Notes: generated from the sequence alone by a model not told the origin. Shown: positions 38,368 to 47,490, numbered from the stretch's first letter. The stretch: 64,000 nt of DNA from Blautia sp. XA-2221 (GCF_028767025.1 NZ_JAJQXX010000015.1:1-64000), one strand, 5' to 3'. Translations and numbers: made by a program.

Positions 38368-39246
38368 TCACCGGGATGCCGCGCAGCAAAATGCATTTGT
38401 CAGAGCAGCAAACTGCTCCAGACTCAGAGCCTCTCCTCTGATGTTCAGAGGAAGACCGCAGGCGCTGATCGCGCTTTCTACCTGTTCTTTTGTATAATTA
38501 AGTTCCTGAGAATTTTTCAGCCCATTGGCCATTGTTTTTCTTCTCTGGTTAAAAGATGCACGAATCAGACGGAACATCAGCTTTTCATCCTGAACCTGAA
38601 CAGGAGGCTTACTGTGTCTTTTCAGACGGATCACAGCGCTTCCCACCTTCGGTCTGGGCATAAAACAATTCGGAGGCACATTAGCAACGATCTCCGGTTC
38701 CGCATAATACTGAACTGCCAAAGACAAAGCCCCGTAATCCTTTGAGCCAGGTCCTGTCTGCATACGGTCTGCCACTTCTTTCTGAACCATTACGGTTATG
38801 GATTCTACCGGAACATGGCTCTCAAACAGCCCCATAATAATGGGCGTTGTAATATAATAAGGCAGATTTGCCACTACTTTGATCGCTTTTCCCTGATTTT
38901 TTTCATCTGCAATCTTCTGGATATCTGTTTTCAGGATATCTCCGTGAATCACATTTACATTATCCCAGTCTTTCAATGTGTCCTGCAGTATGGGAATCAG
39001 AGCATCGTCAATCTCCACTGCTGTAACTGCCCTGGCAGAATCTGCCAGATACTGGGTCATAGTTCCGATTCCGGGTCCTATTTCCAGTACAAAATCATCT
39101 TTTGTTATTTCAGATGCACGAATGATTTTTTCCAGAACATGAGTATCGATCAAAAAATTTTGACCAAACCTTTTCTGAAAAACAAATCCATACTTCTGAA
39201 GAACTTCAATCGTGTATTTGGGATTTCCAAGATAAGGTCTGGTCAT
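38368..39246 (-). CDS. rsmA: 16S rRNA (A1518/A1519-N6,N6)-dimethyltransferase
   Basis: This 292-residue KsgA/RsmA enzyme has KRFGQNFLID near the N-terminus, the SAM loop EIGPGIGTMTQYL, the acidic VEIDDALI and the target-adenine motif NLPYYITTPI. It dimethylates two adjacent adenines near the 3' end of 16S rRNA late in 30S assembly. Loss in other bacteria gives kasugamycin resistance. It follows the 914-residue protein gene by 36 bp and ends at a strong terminator. Confidence 0.97.
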   Translation of the reverse strand: MTRPYLGNPKYTIEVLQKYGFVFQKRFGQNFLIDTHVLEKIIRASEITKDDFVLEIGPGIGTMTQYLADSARAVTAVEIDDALIPILQDTLKDWDNVNVIHGDILKTDIQKIADEKNQGKAIKVVANLPYYITTPIIMGLFESHVPVESITVMVQKEVADRMQTGPGSKDYGALSLAVQYYAEPEIVANVPPNCFMPRPKVGSAVIRLKRHSKPPVQVQDEKLMFRLIRASFNQRRKTMANGLKNSQELNYTKEQVESAISACGLPLNIRGEALSLEQFAALTNAFCCAASR

Positions 39247-39282
39247 AATCTTTACTTCCTTTTCCGTTATTTATTTTTTATA

Positions 39283-42027
39283 TTACTTAAAATCCTTTTC
39301 GTAGAGAACTGTATATCCATCCATATCTGTTCTCTTCTTGGAAATGTTTCTGCTCAGCTTACGGATTCCGCCGGTAGATTTGGCTATGGCATTGTCAATG
39401 ATCTCTTTTACTGCCCCCACATTCATAGGCACATCCTCTTTCTGATTCACACTGATCAGATTATAAAGAGCGAGCATTGCCTCCTGAGCAATCGTATAGC
39501 CCCGTTCTCTTGTGTAAACCATTGCAAAGTTTACAAGCTCGTCATTGGTAAATACCGGAATATTGATCATGGATGTAAACTTGGATGTAAATTTCGGGAA
39601 TCTTGCCATCAGCTTTCTCATTCCGATCTTTTCATCTTCCAGGATCACGATCATTCCGTCTGTGCGGAAATCCATTGCCTTGCTTAACTGATTTACTGTT
39701 TCTTTTTTAAGCTGGTTTGCATTTTCGATTACAAGGAAACCACCTGCCATCTTTTTGACGATTGCAGGAATATTTTTGCCGTTGATCTGCTCTGCAAATA
39801 CATAGGCAACCTTGGCGGCTTCAAGATTCAGTTCCTTACAGATTGCAGGAATCAGTCCGGAGATCAGTCTTGTTTTTCCTGTTTCTCTTCCGCCCATAAC
39901 AATAATATTTCCGGTTCTGGATGTTTTGTCAGCAGCAGCCATCTGAACGTCACAAAGCGCATCGACAAGCTGTTCTCTCAGCCCCGGTACTCTTGCAAAA
40001 TATGTAAACAGTTTTTTCTCACTGTCTGTAAGATTCTTTTCCCTTGGGATAATATCCATTGCCTCCTGAGGACGGATGCTGTCCACAAACCGTTCCAGTT
40101 CCTCAGCCTGGCTCAGACGGACATTTTTCTTCTTCCGAGGAATCTGCTGGCTTACCGGCTCTTCTTTAAATACTGTTTTTCTGTCCGGATCCGGCTTCCT
40201 GATCACCGCATTGTTCTCATCGGAGATTTTCTCTGCAACTTTCTTTTTAGGAAGCGGTCTGCGGCTTACAACAGGGAAATCTTTAAATTCTTCCTCATAA
40301 AGCTCTTCGGAAGCATCATCCGAATCTTCGCCGTAGAAGTCGTCATATTCGTCGTCTGACTCATCTTCATAAAAATCGTCGTCCTCATCATCTGACTCAT
40401 CTTCGTAGAAATCGTCATCCTCATCATCCGACTCGTCTTCATAGAAGTCGTCGTCCTCATCGTCTGACTCATCTTCGTAGAAATCATCATCCCCGTCATC
40501 ATATTCATCGCCGTAGAAGTCATCTTCTTCTTCATCATCAGAAGCATCCTCATAAAACTCATCTGCTTCCTCAAACTCTTCTTCCTGAAGCTCTTTCGGC
40601 TCTTTGTGAACGTTTCTTCCTGCCGGACCATTCAGGAATTCTTCTTCTGCTTTCCGAAGATCTTCCTCAGTCATATAATCTTCATCATCAGGCTCTGTTG
40701 TGTGAACGTCCTCTGTTTTCAGTTCATCATCCGGAATTTCAATTCCCTGGGCAGTTGCTGCTGAAAGGATCATTTCTTCCAGGTTAAAATCAAGATCGCT
40801 TTCTGTTTCCAGAACATTCTTCTCTGCTCCCGGCAGTGTTACGTCCGGAGCCTTTGGAATTTCTGTCACAGCAGAATTTTCCAGATCTATATTTTTCATG
40901 GATTCCGGAATTTCAAGCTGTGGAAGCTCTGCGCTGCTGCCGGAAAGAGTCTCTTCTTCTTCCAGACGTGCAACCTCTGTCTGGTCGGAAAAATCCTCAA
41001 ATATCTCATTTACGTCAATTTCCGGCTCATTTGCTTCTTCCTGTTTCTGTGTGTCTTCCTCAGGAATATATTCTTCTGCAGGTTCTTCCTCCCGCATAAC
41101 AGAATCTTCTTCCGGTTCAAGATCCGGTACATTTTTATGTTCTTTCTCTGAAGAACGATCCCGGATCATTTCCTCCTGAAATTCTTCCTCTTCTTTTGTG
41201 AAATCCTCTTCTTTCTTTTTGCCGTTAAAGATGTCCCGGATTCCCTTTGAAATTTTTTCCTGGATACTTTCAGCGTTATTTACATCACGCTCATCAATAC
41301 GAACATTATCAATTACAGGAGAATCTTCATCCATAGCAGTCTCATATTTATTCTCGGAACTGTTTTCCCTGGATCCTGCTGACTGAGTTATCTGATCCAC
41401 AGTTGTCAGATTCGGAATAAACTGTTTCTCATACTGCTCTCTTTCTTTCCCGGTAAGCTGTCCCATGCGGTTCTTCAGATCCATTGCCTTCAGCACATAA
41501 CGGCCTTCATTGAACCAGAGAATAATGTCATTGCACATTTCCAGGCATTTCTTCATATCGCCCTTCTGGTAGTACAGCTTTGCCAGCTCATAGGACCAGC
41601 GTTCTGTGAACTCACGCTCCTTATATTCTTCCAGAATACGGATCTGCTCGTCCAGAGAAACCTGTTTTGCTTTGCTTATCTTATATTTCAGAATATACCG
41701 GGTATTGTCATTGGGAGCAACCTCAAGATATTCCTCATAAAACTCGTCTGCTTCCTGAAAATCCTGCATTTTCAGAGATACCTCGATCAGCCTGTACAGG
41801 ATATTTTTGCCGATAGGCGCCCGATGGTATGCCAGAAGAAAAATCTCCTTACTGTCCTGATATCTCTTATTGATAGCATAAATCTCACCGACCACGCACA
41901 GATTATGAACATTTTTTACTCTGCGCCAGTCAATGCTGTCAACAACCTCCATAGCCTCTTTATATTTCTTCTGGGCTAAAAGGTTCTCAATACGGCTCAT
42001 TTTTATTCGAAATTCCTCTTTATCCAA
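39283..42027 (-). CDS. Large protein: TPR-like N-terminus, acidic repeats, degenerate AAA+ domain
   Basis: This is a 914-residue cytoplasmic protein of unknown function. Residues 1-200 are helical repeats of TPR type (NLLAQKKYKEAMEVVDSID). About 230-640 is a very acidic, low-complexity linker, including four exact-length 12-residue units of FYEDESDDEDDD type near 510-560. The C-terminal ~220 residues form a P-loop domain: Walker A GGRETGKT near 705-712, then GGFLVIENANQL where Walker B normally ends Asp-Glu, so hydrolysis may be lost. The lid resembles CbxX/SpoVK proteins. It lies between recF and rsmA, next to the origin genes. The architecture suggests a scaffold or regulator; the partner is unknown. 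Confidence 0.75.
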   Translation of the reverse strand: MDKEEFRIKMSRIENLLAQKKYKEAMEVVDSIDWRRVKNVHNLCVVGEIYAINKRYQDSKEIFLLAYHRAPIGKNILYRLIEVSLKMQDFQEADEFYEEYLEVAPNDNTRYILKYKISKAKQVSLDEQIRILEEYKEREFTERWSYELAKLYYQKGDMKKCLEMCNDIILWFNEGRYVLKAMDLKNRMGQLTGKEREQYEKQFIPNLTTVDQITQSAGSRENSSENKYETAMDEDSPVIDNVRIDERDVNNAESIQEKISKGIRDIFNGKKKEEDFTKEEEEFQEEMIRDRSSEKEHKNVPDLEPEEDSVMREEEPAEEYIPEEDTQKQEEANEPEIDVNEIFEDFSDQTEVARLEEEETLSGSSAELPQLEIPESMKNIDLENSAVTEIPKAPDVTLPGAEKNVLETESDLDFNLEEMILSAATAQGIEIPDDELKTEDVHTTEPDDEDYMTEEDLRKAEEEFLNGPAGRNVHKEPKELQEEEFEEADEFYEDASDDEEEDDFYGDEYDDGDDDFYEDESDDEDDDFYEDESDDEDDDFYEDESDDEDDDFYEDESDDEYDDFYGEDSDDASEELYEEEFKDFPVVSRRPLPKKKVAEKISDENNAVIRKPDPDRKTVFKEEPVSQQIPRKKKNVRLSQAEELERFVDSIRPQEAMDIIPREKNLTDSEKKLFTYFARVPGLREQLVDALCDVQMAAADKTSRTGNIIVMGGRETGKTRLISGLIPAICKELNLEAAKVAYVFAEQINGKNIPAIVKKMAGGFLVIENANQLKKETVNQLSKAMDFRTDGMIVILEDEKIGMRKLMARFPKFTSKFTSMINIPVFTNDELVNFAMVYTRERGYTIAQEAMLALYNLISVNQKEDVPMNVGAVKEIIDNAIAKSTGGIRKLSRNISKKRTDMDGYTVLYEKDFK
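40358..40501. repeat. 36-bp in-frame tandem repeat (four units)
   Basis: Four consecutive 36-bp units start with GACTC at 40358, 40394, 40430 and 40466, flanked by decayed copies. Each codes for 12 acidic residues in the 914-residue protein. Synonymous differences between units show that they are not brand new. Confidence 0.9.
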
Positions 42028-42093
42028 TATACATTCACCAACTTTCCATAATTAAAACAAGTTTAACATATGCATTTATGCTTGTCAAAGAAC

Positions 42094-42124
42094 TTTCCCC
42101 GGAAAAAATAAATTCCGGGGAAAA
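42094..42124. terminator. Hairpin after recF (weak terminator)
   Basis: TTTCCCCGGAA pairs with TTCCGGGGAAA around an A/T-rich loop. It is 13 bp past the recF stop. There is no clear T run on the leftward strand, so it may only stabilise the message. Confidence 0.5.
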
Positions 42125-42136
42125 AATTACTGCTGC

Positions 42137-43240
42137 TTACAGTTCGCTGTTCTTTTTTACCGGATTAAAAACTTCGCCTTTCACAACCCGGAATACTTTA
42201 TTAATGTGAAACTGATGGTTCACAAAATCATCCAGACCTGTACAGGTGATCAATGTCTGAATATCATGAATACTGTCCAGAAGATACGTCTGACGGCTGC
42301 TGTCCAACTCTGAAAGTACATCATCCAGAAGAAGCACCGGTGTATCTCCGATTTTTTTCTTTACAAGATATATTTCTGAAAGTTTCAAAGACAGAGCGGC
42401 TGTCCTCTGCTGTCCCTGCGATCCGTATTTCCTGATGTCAATGCCGTTTACCAGAAAGCACAGATCATCTCTGTGAGGTCCTGAAGATGTCATTTTCATC
42501 CGGATATCCCTGTCCCTGTTTCTGCAGAGCAGCTCTTCAAAATTCTCTTCCTGTGCACTTGGTTCATAAATAACCTGAAGAAGTTCTTCCCCTCCGGTAA
42601 GATTTTTATGAATATCACAAATAATCTCATTTAGCTCTTCAACAAAAGTCTGCCTTTTACGGATCAGCTTTTTTCCATACTGCAGCATCTGATGATCCCA
42701 TACGTCCAGAGTATCTTTCAAAGTTGGATTGGCATACATATCCTTCAGAAGGCGGTTTCTCTGATTCACAATATGATTGTATCCGGCCAGGTCAGACAGA
42801 TAGATCTGATCCAGCTGACACAGTTCCAGATCCAGAAATCGTCTTCTTTCACCAGGCCCGTTTTTAATAATATTCAGATCCTCCGGCGAAAAAAATACAA
42901 GATTGACAATACCGAAAAGTTCTCTTGCCTTTTTAACCGGAAGCCCGTTGACTGCAGCTCCTTTGGATTTGTTTTTCCGAAGATGCATATCCAGCTTATA
43001 AGAAAGACCGTCCTTTTTTACCATCATCCGGATATGAGCATCCTCCTGACCGAAACGGATCATTTCTCTGTCCTTGCTTCCCTTATGAGACTTTGTTGTC
43101 CCACAGAGATAAACAGATTCCAGAATATTGGTTTTTCCCTGAGCATTATCCCCGTAAAAAATATTTGTTTCTCTGTCAAGATTCAGTTCAAGGGTTTCAT
43201 AATTTCTGAAATTTTTTAATTGTACAGACTCTATATACAT
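42137..43240 (-). CDS. recF: DNA replication and repair protein RecF
   Basis: This 367-residue SMC-like ATPase has Walker A GDNAQGKTNILE, signature RKYGSQGQQRTAALSLKL and Walker B PVLLLDDVLSELD. RecF with RecO and RecR loads RecA at single-strand gaps. It is the last gene of the dnaA-dnaN-yaaA-recF cluster, 3 bp after yaaA. In many Firmicutes gyrB follows; here the neighbour is the 914-residue protein. Confidence 0.97.
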   Translation of the reverse strand: MYIESVQLKNFRNYETLELNLDRETNIFYGDNAQGKTNILESVYLCGTTKSHKGSKDREMIRFGQEDAHIRMMVKKDGLSYKLDMHLRKNKSKGAAVNGLPVKKARELFGIVNLVFFSPEDLNIIKNGPGERRRFLDLELCQLDQIYLSDLAGYNHIVNQRNRLLKDMYANPTLKDTLDVWDHQMLQYGKKLIRKRQTFVEELNEIICDIHKNLTGGEELLQVIYEPSAQEENFEELLCRNRDRDIRMKMTSSGPHRDDLCFLVNGIDIRKYGSQGQQRTAALSLKLSEIYLVKKKIGDTPVLLLDDVLSELDSSRQTYLLDSIHDIQTLITCTGLDDFVNHQFHINKVFRVVKGEVFNPVKKNSEL

Positions 43241-43243
43241 AAT

Positions 43244-43450
43244 CTACCTGATCACTTTTATATCCTGTCCGTTAAAGGAGATCACATCTCCCTCGTACAC
43301 TTTTCTGCCGCGCCGTTCATCCACTTCGCCATTAACTTTAACAAGTCCGTCCTGAATAACAAACTTTGCTTCAACACCGTCTTCCACAACTCCGGCAAGT
43401 TTCAAAGCCTGTCCCAGCTTGATAAATTCATCTCTGATTTTGATTTCCAC
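43244..43450 (-). CDS. yaaA: S4-domain RNA-binding protein YaaA
   Basis: This 68-residue single S4 domain has EFIKLGQALKLAGVVEDGVEAKFVIQDGLVKVNGEV, the conserved alpha-L RNA-binding motif. Its place between dnaN and recF is conserved in Firmicutes (Bacillus yaaA/rlbA). It probably binds ribosomal RNA. It lies 12 bp from dnaN and 3 bp before recF, so it is part of the replication operon. Confidence 0.92.
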   Translation of the reverse strand: MEIKIRDEFIKLGQALKLAGVVEDGVEAKFVIQDGLVKVNGEVDERRGRKVYEGDVISFNGQDIKVIR

Positions 43451-43462
43451 AATAATCCTCCT

Positions 43463-44578
43463 TTATCTTGCCTGATTCTGGCTGATATTTACAGGCAGGA
43501 TCAGATAGGTGTAAGTTTCATCATCATCTCTGATAAAACATGGCGCCTTGGGGTTCATAAGATACATATGAATAGTTTCATCATCAATAACTTTCAAAGC
43601 ATCGATCAGGAATTTCGGGTTAAATCCGATAAGGATATCCTTTCCTTCTTTCTCGATATCGATCTCTTCATTCATGGAACCCATGGAAGAATCGATTTTA
43701 AGCTCCATTTTGTTATCTCTGATATCAATAACGATCGGTTTTTTATCACCTTCTCTTACAAGAAGTGTGGCGCGGTCAATACAGTTCAGAAATTCTTTCT
43801 TGTTTACAGACAGCCTGGTATCATAATCACTGGAGATCATCTGATCAATGCGGAAGTATTCTCCCTCGATCAGTCTGGATACCACCATGGTCTGATCAAA
43901 CTCAAACAATATATGATTCTTTGTAAAATAAATACTTACCTGATCATCAACCTCGCCGGAAAGAATTTTACTGATCTCACTGAGTGTCTTTCCTGGAACG
44001 ACAATCTTTTTGTCAGAATATTCTCTCTTAAGCGGCATGCGTCTAATGGATATACGATGGCCGTCCAAAGACACTATTTTCAGACAATTATCCTTTATCT
44101 CAAAAAGCTCACCTGTCATTAATCGGTTATTTTCGTTTACAGCAATAGAAAACAGAGTCTGACGGATCATTTCTTTCAAAGTAAACTGTGAAAGAGTAAG
44201 GGATTCATCCCGTTCAATAACCGGAAGATAGGCAAAGTCTTCTCCTGTTTTTCCCGGTATTGTAAATTTTGCTTTTTCACAGGTGATCGTGGCAACATAT
44301 TTTTCGTCTGTATGGATGGTCACATCATTATCAGGAAGTCTTCTGATGATTTCATAGAAAATTTTTGCATCAAGAGCAACCATTCCTTTTTCAGCAATTG
44401 TTCCGTCAACAATCGTTTCAATTCCCAGTTCCATATCGTTTGTAGTAAATTTGATCTGGTTTGTTGATGCATCGATCAGGATACATTCCAGAATAGGCAT
44501 TGTTGTTTTAGAAGGAACAGCTTTCAAAGAGATATTTACGCTTTTTAATAAACTTGTTTTGGAACAGATAATTTTCAT
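43463..44578 (-). CDS. dnaN: DNA polymerase III beta subunit (sliding clamp)
   Basis: This 371-residue clamp is made of three similar domains. It opens MKIICSKTSLLKSVN and ends with a domain containing NPKFLIDALKVIDDETIHMYLMNPKAPCFIRDDD, the C-terminal region that binds polymerase peptides. Dimers encircle DNA and hold PolC/DnaE. It is 182 bp after dnaA, with a DnaA box in the gap, and 12 bp before yaaA. Confidence 0.98.
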   Translation of the reverse strand: MKIICSKTSLLKSVNISLKAVPSKTTMPILECILIDASTNQIKFTTNDMELGIETIVDGTIAEKGMVALDAKIFYEIIRRLPDNDVTIHTDEKYVATITCEKAKFTIPGKTGEDFAYLPVIERDESLTLSQFTLKEMIRQTLFSIAVNENNRLMTGELFEIKDNCLKIVSLDGHRISIRRMPLKREYSDKKIVVPGKTLSEISKILSGEVDDQVSIYFTKNHILFEFDQTMVVSRLIEGEYFRIDQMISSDYDTRLSVNKKEFLNCIDRATLLVREGDKKPIVIDIRDNKMELKIDSSMGSMNEEIDIEKEGKDILIGFNPKFLIDALKVIDDETIHMYLMNPKAPCFIRDDDETYTYLILPVNISQNQAR

Positions 44579-44746
44579 GTTGTGTATAACTCCCTTCCTG
44601 TTTGAAAATGGCTTTTTTAAAAAATAAATAAGAAAAAATCCGTATTAGCCGCCTTAGGGGCTGTGAATATGTGAAAAAGTCCAAAAAAGCCTTAAAAATC
44701 AAGACTTTCAAACTGTATAACTTCGTGTAAAACCCGGGGGGTCCTA

Positions 44747-44755
44747 TGTGGATAA
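44747..44755 (-). promoter_or_regulatory. DnaA box between dnaA and dnaN
   Basis: TGTGGATAA (a perfect TTATCCACA on the minus strand) lies just after the dnaA stop. A related ATTATCCC and CTGTGGATTAA flank it. An A/T-rich stretch at about 44600-44640 is nearby. The site may serve origin bipartite structure, as in Bacillus, or dnaN control. Confidence 0.75.
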
Positions 44756-44760
44756 AGTAA

Positions 44761-46131
44761 TTATCCCTGTGGATTAATTTTTTTCCTGAGGGTGTCAATG
44801 GAATTTTTCAGGTTGTCATTTGTTTGAAGTTCCTTCTCAATTTTCTCAATTCCGTGCATAACTGTGGTGTGATCACGGTTTCCGAGATTTTTTCCAATGG
44901 TTTTCAGTGACGTATCTATAATATCCCTGCACAAATACATGGCAATCTGTCTTGGCATCACGATTTTTGAGCTTCTTTTGTTTCCGCAGAGGTCTGCTGT
45001 TGTCACATGATAGTGCTCCGCTACTACAGAAATAATGTATTCCGGGGTAATTACCTTCTGCTGATCCGGTGAAATGATATCTTTCAGCGCTTTTTCAGCA
45101 AGTTCCAGGGTAACTTCCTTTTTTTCAAGCTTGGAACTTGCCATTACTTTATTAAAGGCGCCTTCCAGTTCTCGGATATTGGATTTTATATTGGTGGCTA
45201 TGTATTTTATAACCTCTTCGCTGATATTATAGCCGTCCAGTTCTTCTTTTTTATGAAGAATCGCCATTCGGGTTTCATAATCCGGCAGCGTAATATCTGC
45301 GATCAGACCCCACTCAAACCGGGAACGGAAACGTTCTTCCAGGATTTCCATATCTTTCGGCGGTTTATCAGAAGATATGATGATCTGTTTTTTGGCGCTG
45401 TGGAGACTGTTGAATGTATGGAAAAATTCCTCCTGTGTGGACTCTTTTCCTATAATAAACTGGATATCGTCAACAAGGAGAACGTCAATATTCCTGTATT
45501 TTTCACGGAATTTGGACATTGCTGAATTATTTCCGTTTCGGATCGTCTCGATCAGTTCATTGGTAAATTCTTCACTTGTTACATAAAGAACCTTACTGTT
45601 TTCGTTATTATCAATAATATAATGTGCAATGGAATGCATCAGGTGAGTTTTTCCCAGTCCGGCGCCTCCGTAAATAAAAAGAGGATTGTAAGTATCTCCC
45701 GGAGATTCCGCTACTGCAAGAGCTGCCGCCTGAGCAAATTTGTTGTTGCTTCCTACAATAAAGCTGTCAAATGTGTATTTTGGATTCAGATGAGCTTCTT
45801 CGCATCTCTGATCTCGAACAGATCTGGATTCAGACATATTATAGGAAGGATTTTCTTTTTTCGGGACATTTTCCGGAAGAATAAACTGAATTTCACAGCT
45901 TTCCATTCCTGTAACCTCGCAGATCGTAACCTGAAGAGGCAGTCTGTATTTTTTGTTGACAATATCTAAAAGAACACTCTGTTCAGAAGGAACGAGGATC
46001 GTGACAACGTTGTCCCTTACCTCGTATACTTTCAAAGGCTTCAGCCACGTATTGAAGGCAACGTTCGCAACATCATATTCAACTTTCACGATTTGAAGGA
46101 TTTCATCCCATTTTTCTATTACTTTATCCAT
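44761..46131 (-). CDS. dnaA: Chromosomal replication initiator DnaA
   Basis: This is a 456-residue initiator. Domain I (1-80) starts WDEILQIVKVEYDVANVAFNTWLKPL. After a linker, the AAA+ domain has Walker A GGAGLGKTH and Walker B VLLVDDIQF. The C-terminal DNA-binding domain carries the signature GNRDHTTVMHGIEKI. It binds TTATCCACA boxes and melts the origin. I place the start at the ATG (46131), 7 bp after GGGAG; an in-frame GTG 6 bp upstream is too close to that site. Boxes upstream suggest autorepression. Confidence 0.98.
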   Translation of the reverse strand: MDKVIEKWDEILQIVKVEYDVANVAFNTWLKPLKVYEVRDNVVTILVPSEQSVLLDIVNKKYRLPLQVTICEVTGMESCEIQFILPENVPKKENPSYNMSESRSVRDQRCEEAHLNPKYTFDSFIVGSNNKFAQAAALAVAESPGDTYNPLFIYGGAGLGKTHLMHSIAHYIIDNNENSKVLYVTSEEFTNELIETIRNGNNSAMSKFREKYRNIDVLLVDDIQFIIGKESTQEEFFHTFNSLHSAKKQIIISSDKPPKDMEILEERFRSRFEWGLIADITLPDYETRMAILHKKEELDGYNISEEVIKYIATNIKSNIRELEGAFNKVMASSKLEKKEVTLELAEKALKDIISPDQQKVITPEYIISVVAEHYHVTTADLCGNKRSSKIVMPRQIAMYLCRDIIDTSLKTIGKNLGNRDHTTVMHGIEKIEKELQTNDNLKNSIDTLRKKINPQG

Positions 46132-46207
46132 TTTCACTCTCCCGGATCCTTGGTTTAAGGTGTTTTTTTGTTTATATTAAGTCTGAAAGACATAAATACC
46201 CTTATAT

Positions 46208-46236
46208 ATATTATAATAAATAAAGGTTTTACGCAA
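46208..46236 (-). promoter_or_regulatory. dnaA promoter
   Basis: Minus-strand -35 TTGCGT (46231-46236), 17-bp spacer, -10 TAATAT (46208-46213), overlapping a TATAAT at 46210-46215. A DnaA box begins 22 bp further upstream, consistent with autoregulation. Confidence 0.55.
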
Positions 46237-46613
46237 TCCTTATTTGAATAATTATAGTTATCCACATTTTTCCACATGTGGATAATGTGGGAGGTGTGGA
46301 AAATCCCCTTTAAGTTTACATAAGATTGTCAATAGTGGATAAATACCCATGGGGATTGTGTATAACATTGTCCACGTAAAAATCCTTGTAAAATAAAGGC
46401 TTTTTTAAACATAATGTGTAAAAATAAGTCGAAAAATGTGGATATTTATCAGGGTGTCCTCAAAGTTATCCACAAGTTATCCACAAAATGTGGATAACAT
46501 TACGTAAACTGAAGATTTCCACATCTATATGTTGATTATAAACAGCCGGAAGTAAGAGGAACTTTCAAACCTGATAAGAAGCGGTTCTTTTATATAAAAA
46601 TCTTATTTTTAGC

Positions 46614-46642
46614 TTGACGAACAGGGTCTTTATGAATATAAT
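46614..46642 (+). promoter_or_regulatory. rpmH-rnpA promoter
   Basis: -35 TTGACG (46614-46619), 17-bp spacer, -10 TATAAT (46637-46642), about 60 bp before rpmH. It faces away from dnaA. Confidence 0.85.
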
Positions 46643-46702
46643 TGAAATGATGTTCTATGAAAATTTTTAAATTGGATAATAGATAAAGGAGGTGCTTTAC
46701 CT

Positions 46703-46837
46703 ATGAAAATGACATTTCAGCCAAAGAAGAGATCAAGAGCTAAAGTTCACGGATTCAGAGCTCGTATGAGCACAAAAGGCGGCCGTAAAGTATTAGCTGC
46801 AAGAAGATTAAAAGGAAGAAAGCAGTTATCAGCATAA
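46703..46837 (+). CDS. rpmH: Ribosomal protein L34
   Basis: This is a 44-residue, very basic protein: [17 protein letters not shown] at the start, [16 protein letters not shown] in the middle and ending [11 protein letters not shown]. It is a complete L34 of the large subunit. AAAGGAGG lies 12 bp before the ATG. The gene is too short for usual ORF cut-offs but unambiguous by sequence and by its conserved place between the origin and rnpA. Confidence 0.98.
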   Translation: MKMTFQPKKRSRAKVHGFRARMSTKGGRKVLAARRLKGRKQLSA

Positions 46838-46847
46838 GATCAGACAT

Positions 46848-46875
46848 AAGACCGCAGTATTGTGGTCTTTTCTTC
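46848..46875 (+). terminator. Hairpin between rpmH and rnpA (partial terminator)
   Basis: AAGACCGCA pairs with TGTGGTCTT (one G-U pair) around a GTAT loop, followed by TTCTTCT. It would let more L34 mRNA be made than rnpA mRNA. Confidence 0.65.
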
Positions 46876-46920
46876 TATACAGGATTATTTCTGTAAGAAT
46901 AAGAATTGAAGGAGGACCAG

Positions 46921-47283
46921 ATGAAATATTCAGAGTCCTTAAAGAAAAACAAAGATTTTCAGCAGGTTTACAGACATGGAACATCAAAGGCAAATCGGTA
47001 TCTGGTGATGTACGTACTGGAAAATCAGTACATGAAGAATCGTCTGGGAATATCAGTAAGTAAAAAAGTAGGAAACAGTGTGGTCCGCCACAGAATCACC
47101 AGATTGATAAGGGAAAGTTATCGTTTAAATGAACCGTTATTTTGTAACGGCCTGGATATTGTAGTTATTGCCAGGGCTTCTGCAAAGGGAAAGAGCTATC
47201 AGGAAATAGAGAGCGCCCTTCTGCATCTGGCCGGAAAGCATCATATAGCAGGTGAAAAGAAAAATGAAAAATGTTCTGATTAA
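46921..47283 (+). CDS. rnpA: Ribonuclease P protein component
   Basis: This 120-residue basic protein partners with the RnpB RNA to cut the 5' leader from pre-tRNAs. It has the signature [25 protein letters not shown], the RNR-type region that contacts P RNA. I use the ATG at 46921 because GGAGGA stands 5 bp upstream; an upstream in-frame ATG at 46906 would swallow that site. The 3' end overlaps yidD by 20 bp. Confidence 0.96.
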   Translation: MKYSESLKKNKDFQQVYRHGTSKANRYLVMYVLENQYMKNRLGISVSKKVGNSVVRHRITRLIRESYRLNEPLFCNGLDIVVIARASAKGKSYQEIESALLHLAGKHHIAGEKKNEKCSD

Positions 47284-47473
47284 ACTGATACGGCTTTATC
47301 AAAAATATTTATCACCGATGAAGAGAACAAAATGTCCTTATATTCCCACATGTTCTCAATATGGTTTGGAGGCAATCCAAAAATATGGCGCGATCAAGGG
47401 TGGATTGCTTGCCCTCTGGAGAATTTTAAGGTGTAATCCTTTTTCTCACGGAGGATATGATCCTGTGCCATAA
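47264..47473 (+). CDS. yidD: Membrane protein insertion efficiency factor YidD
   Basis: This 69-residue protein has the family pattern [22 protein letters not shown] and [24 protein letters not shown]. It assists YidC-dependent insertion at the membrane. The ATG at 47264 follows AGGTGA by 8 bp; the GTG at 47252 is in frame but unsuitable. It overlaps rnpA and sits 17 bp before yidC, the usual order. Confidence 0.95.
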   Translation: MKNVLIKLIRLYQKYLSPMKRTKCPYIPTCSQYGLEAIQKYGAIKGGLLALWRILRCNPFSHGGYDPVP

Positions 47474-47490
47474 TCAGGAGGAAATGAAAA

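Larger units (their letters stand above)
46132..46702. other. Replication origin oriC (dnaA-rpmH intergenic)
   Basis: Five perfect DnaA boxes occur: TTATCCACA at 46258-46266 (+), 46466-46474 (+) and 46477-46485 (+), with TGTGGATAA at 46277-46285 (-) and 46489-46497 (-). Single-mismatch boxes occur at 46268, 46295, 46334 and 46437. The three at 46466-46497 form a tight cluster. A/T-rich stretches lie at 46195-46230 and 46585-46612. Genes on both sides point away from this region, as expected at an origin. Confidence 0.95.

Noticed and set aside
40266-40631. Minus-strand frame rich in Met, Thr and Lys
   Set aside because: It is a frame-shifted reading of the acidic GAT/GAA repeat in the 914-residue protein.
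44508-44798. Minus-strand 96-codon frame across the dnaA-dnaN gap
   Set aside because: It overlaps both genes and has no ribosome binding site. The gap is better explained by dnaN expression signals and a DnaA box.
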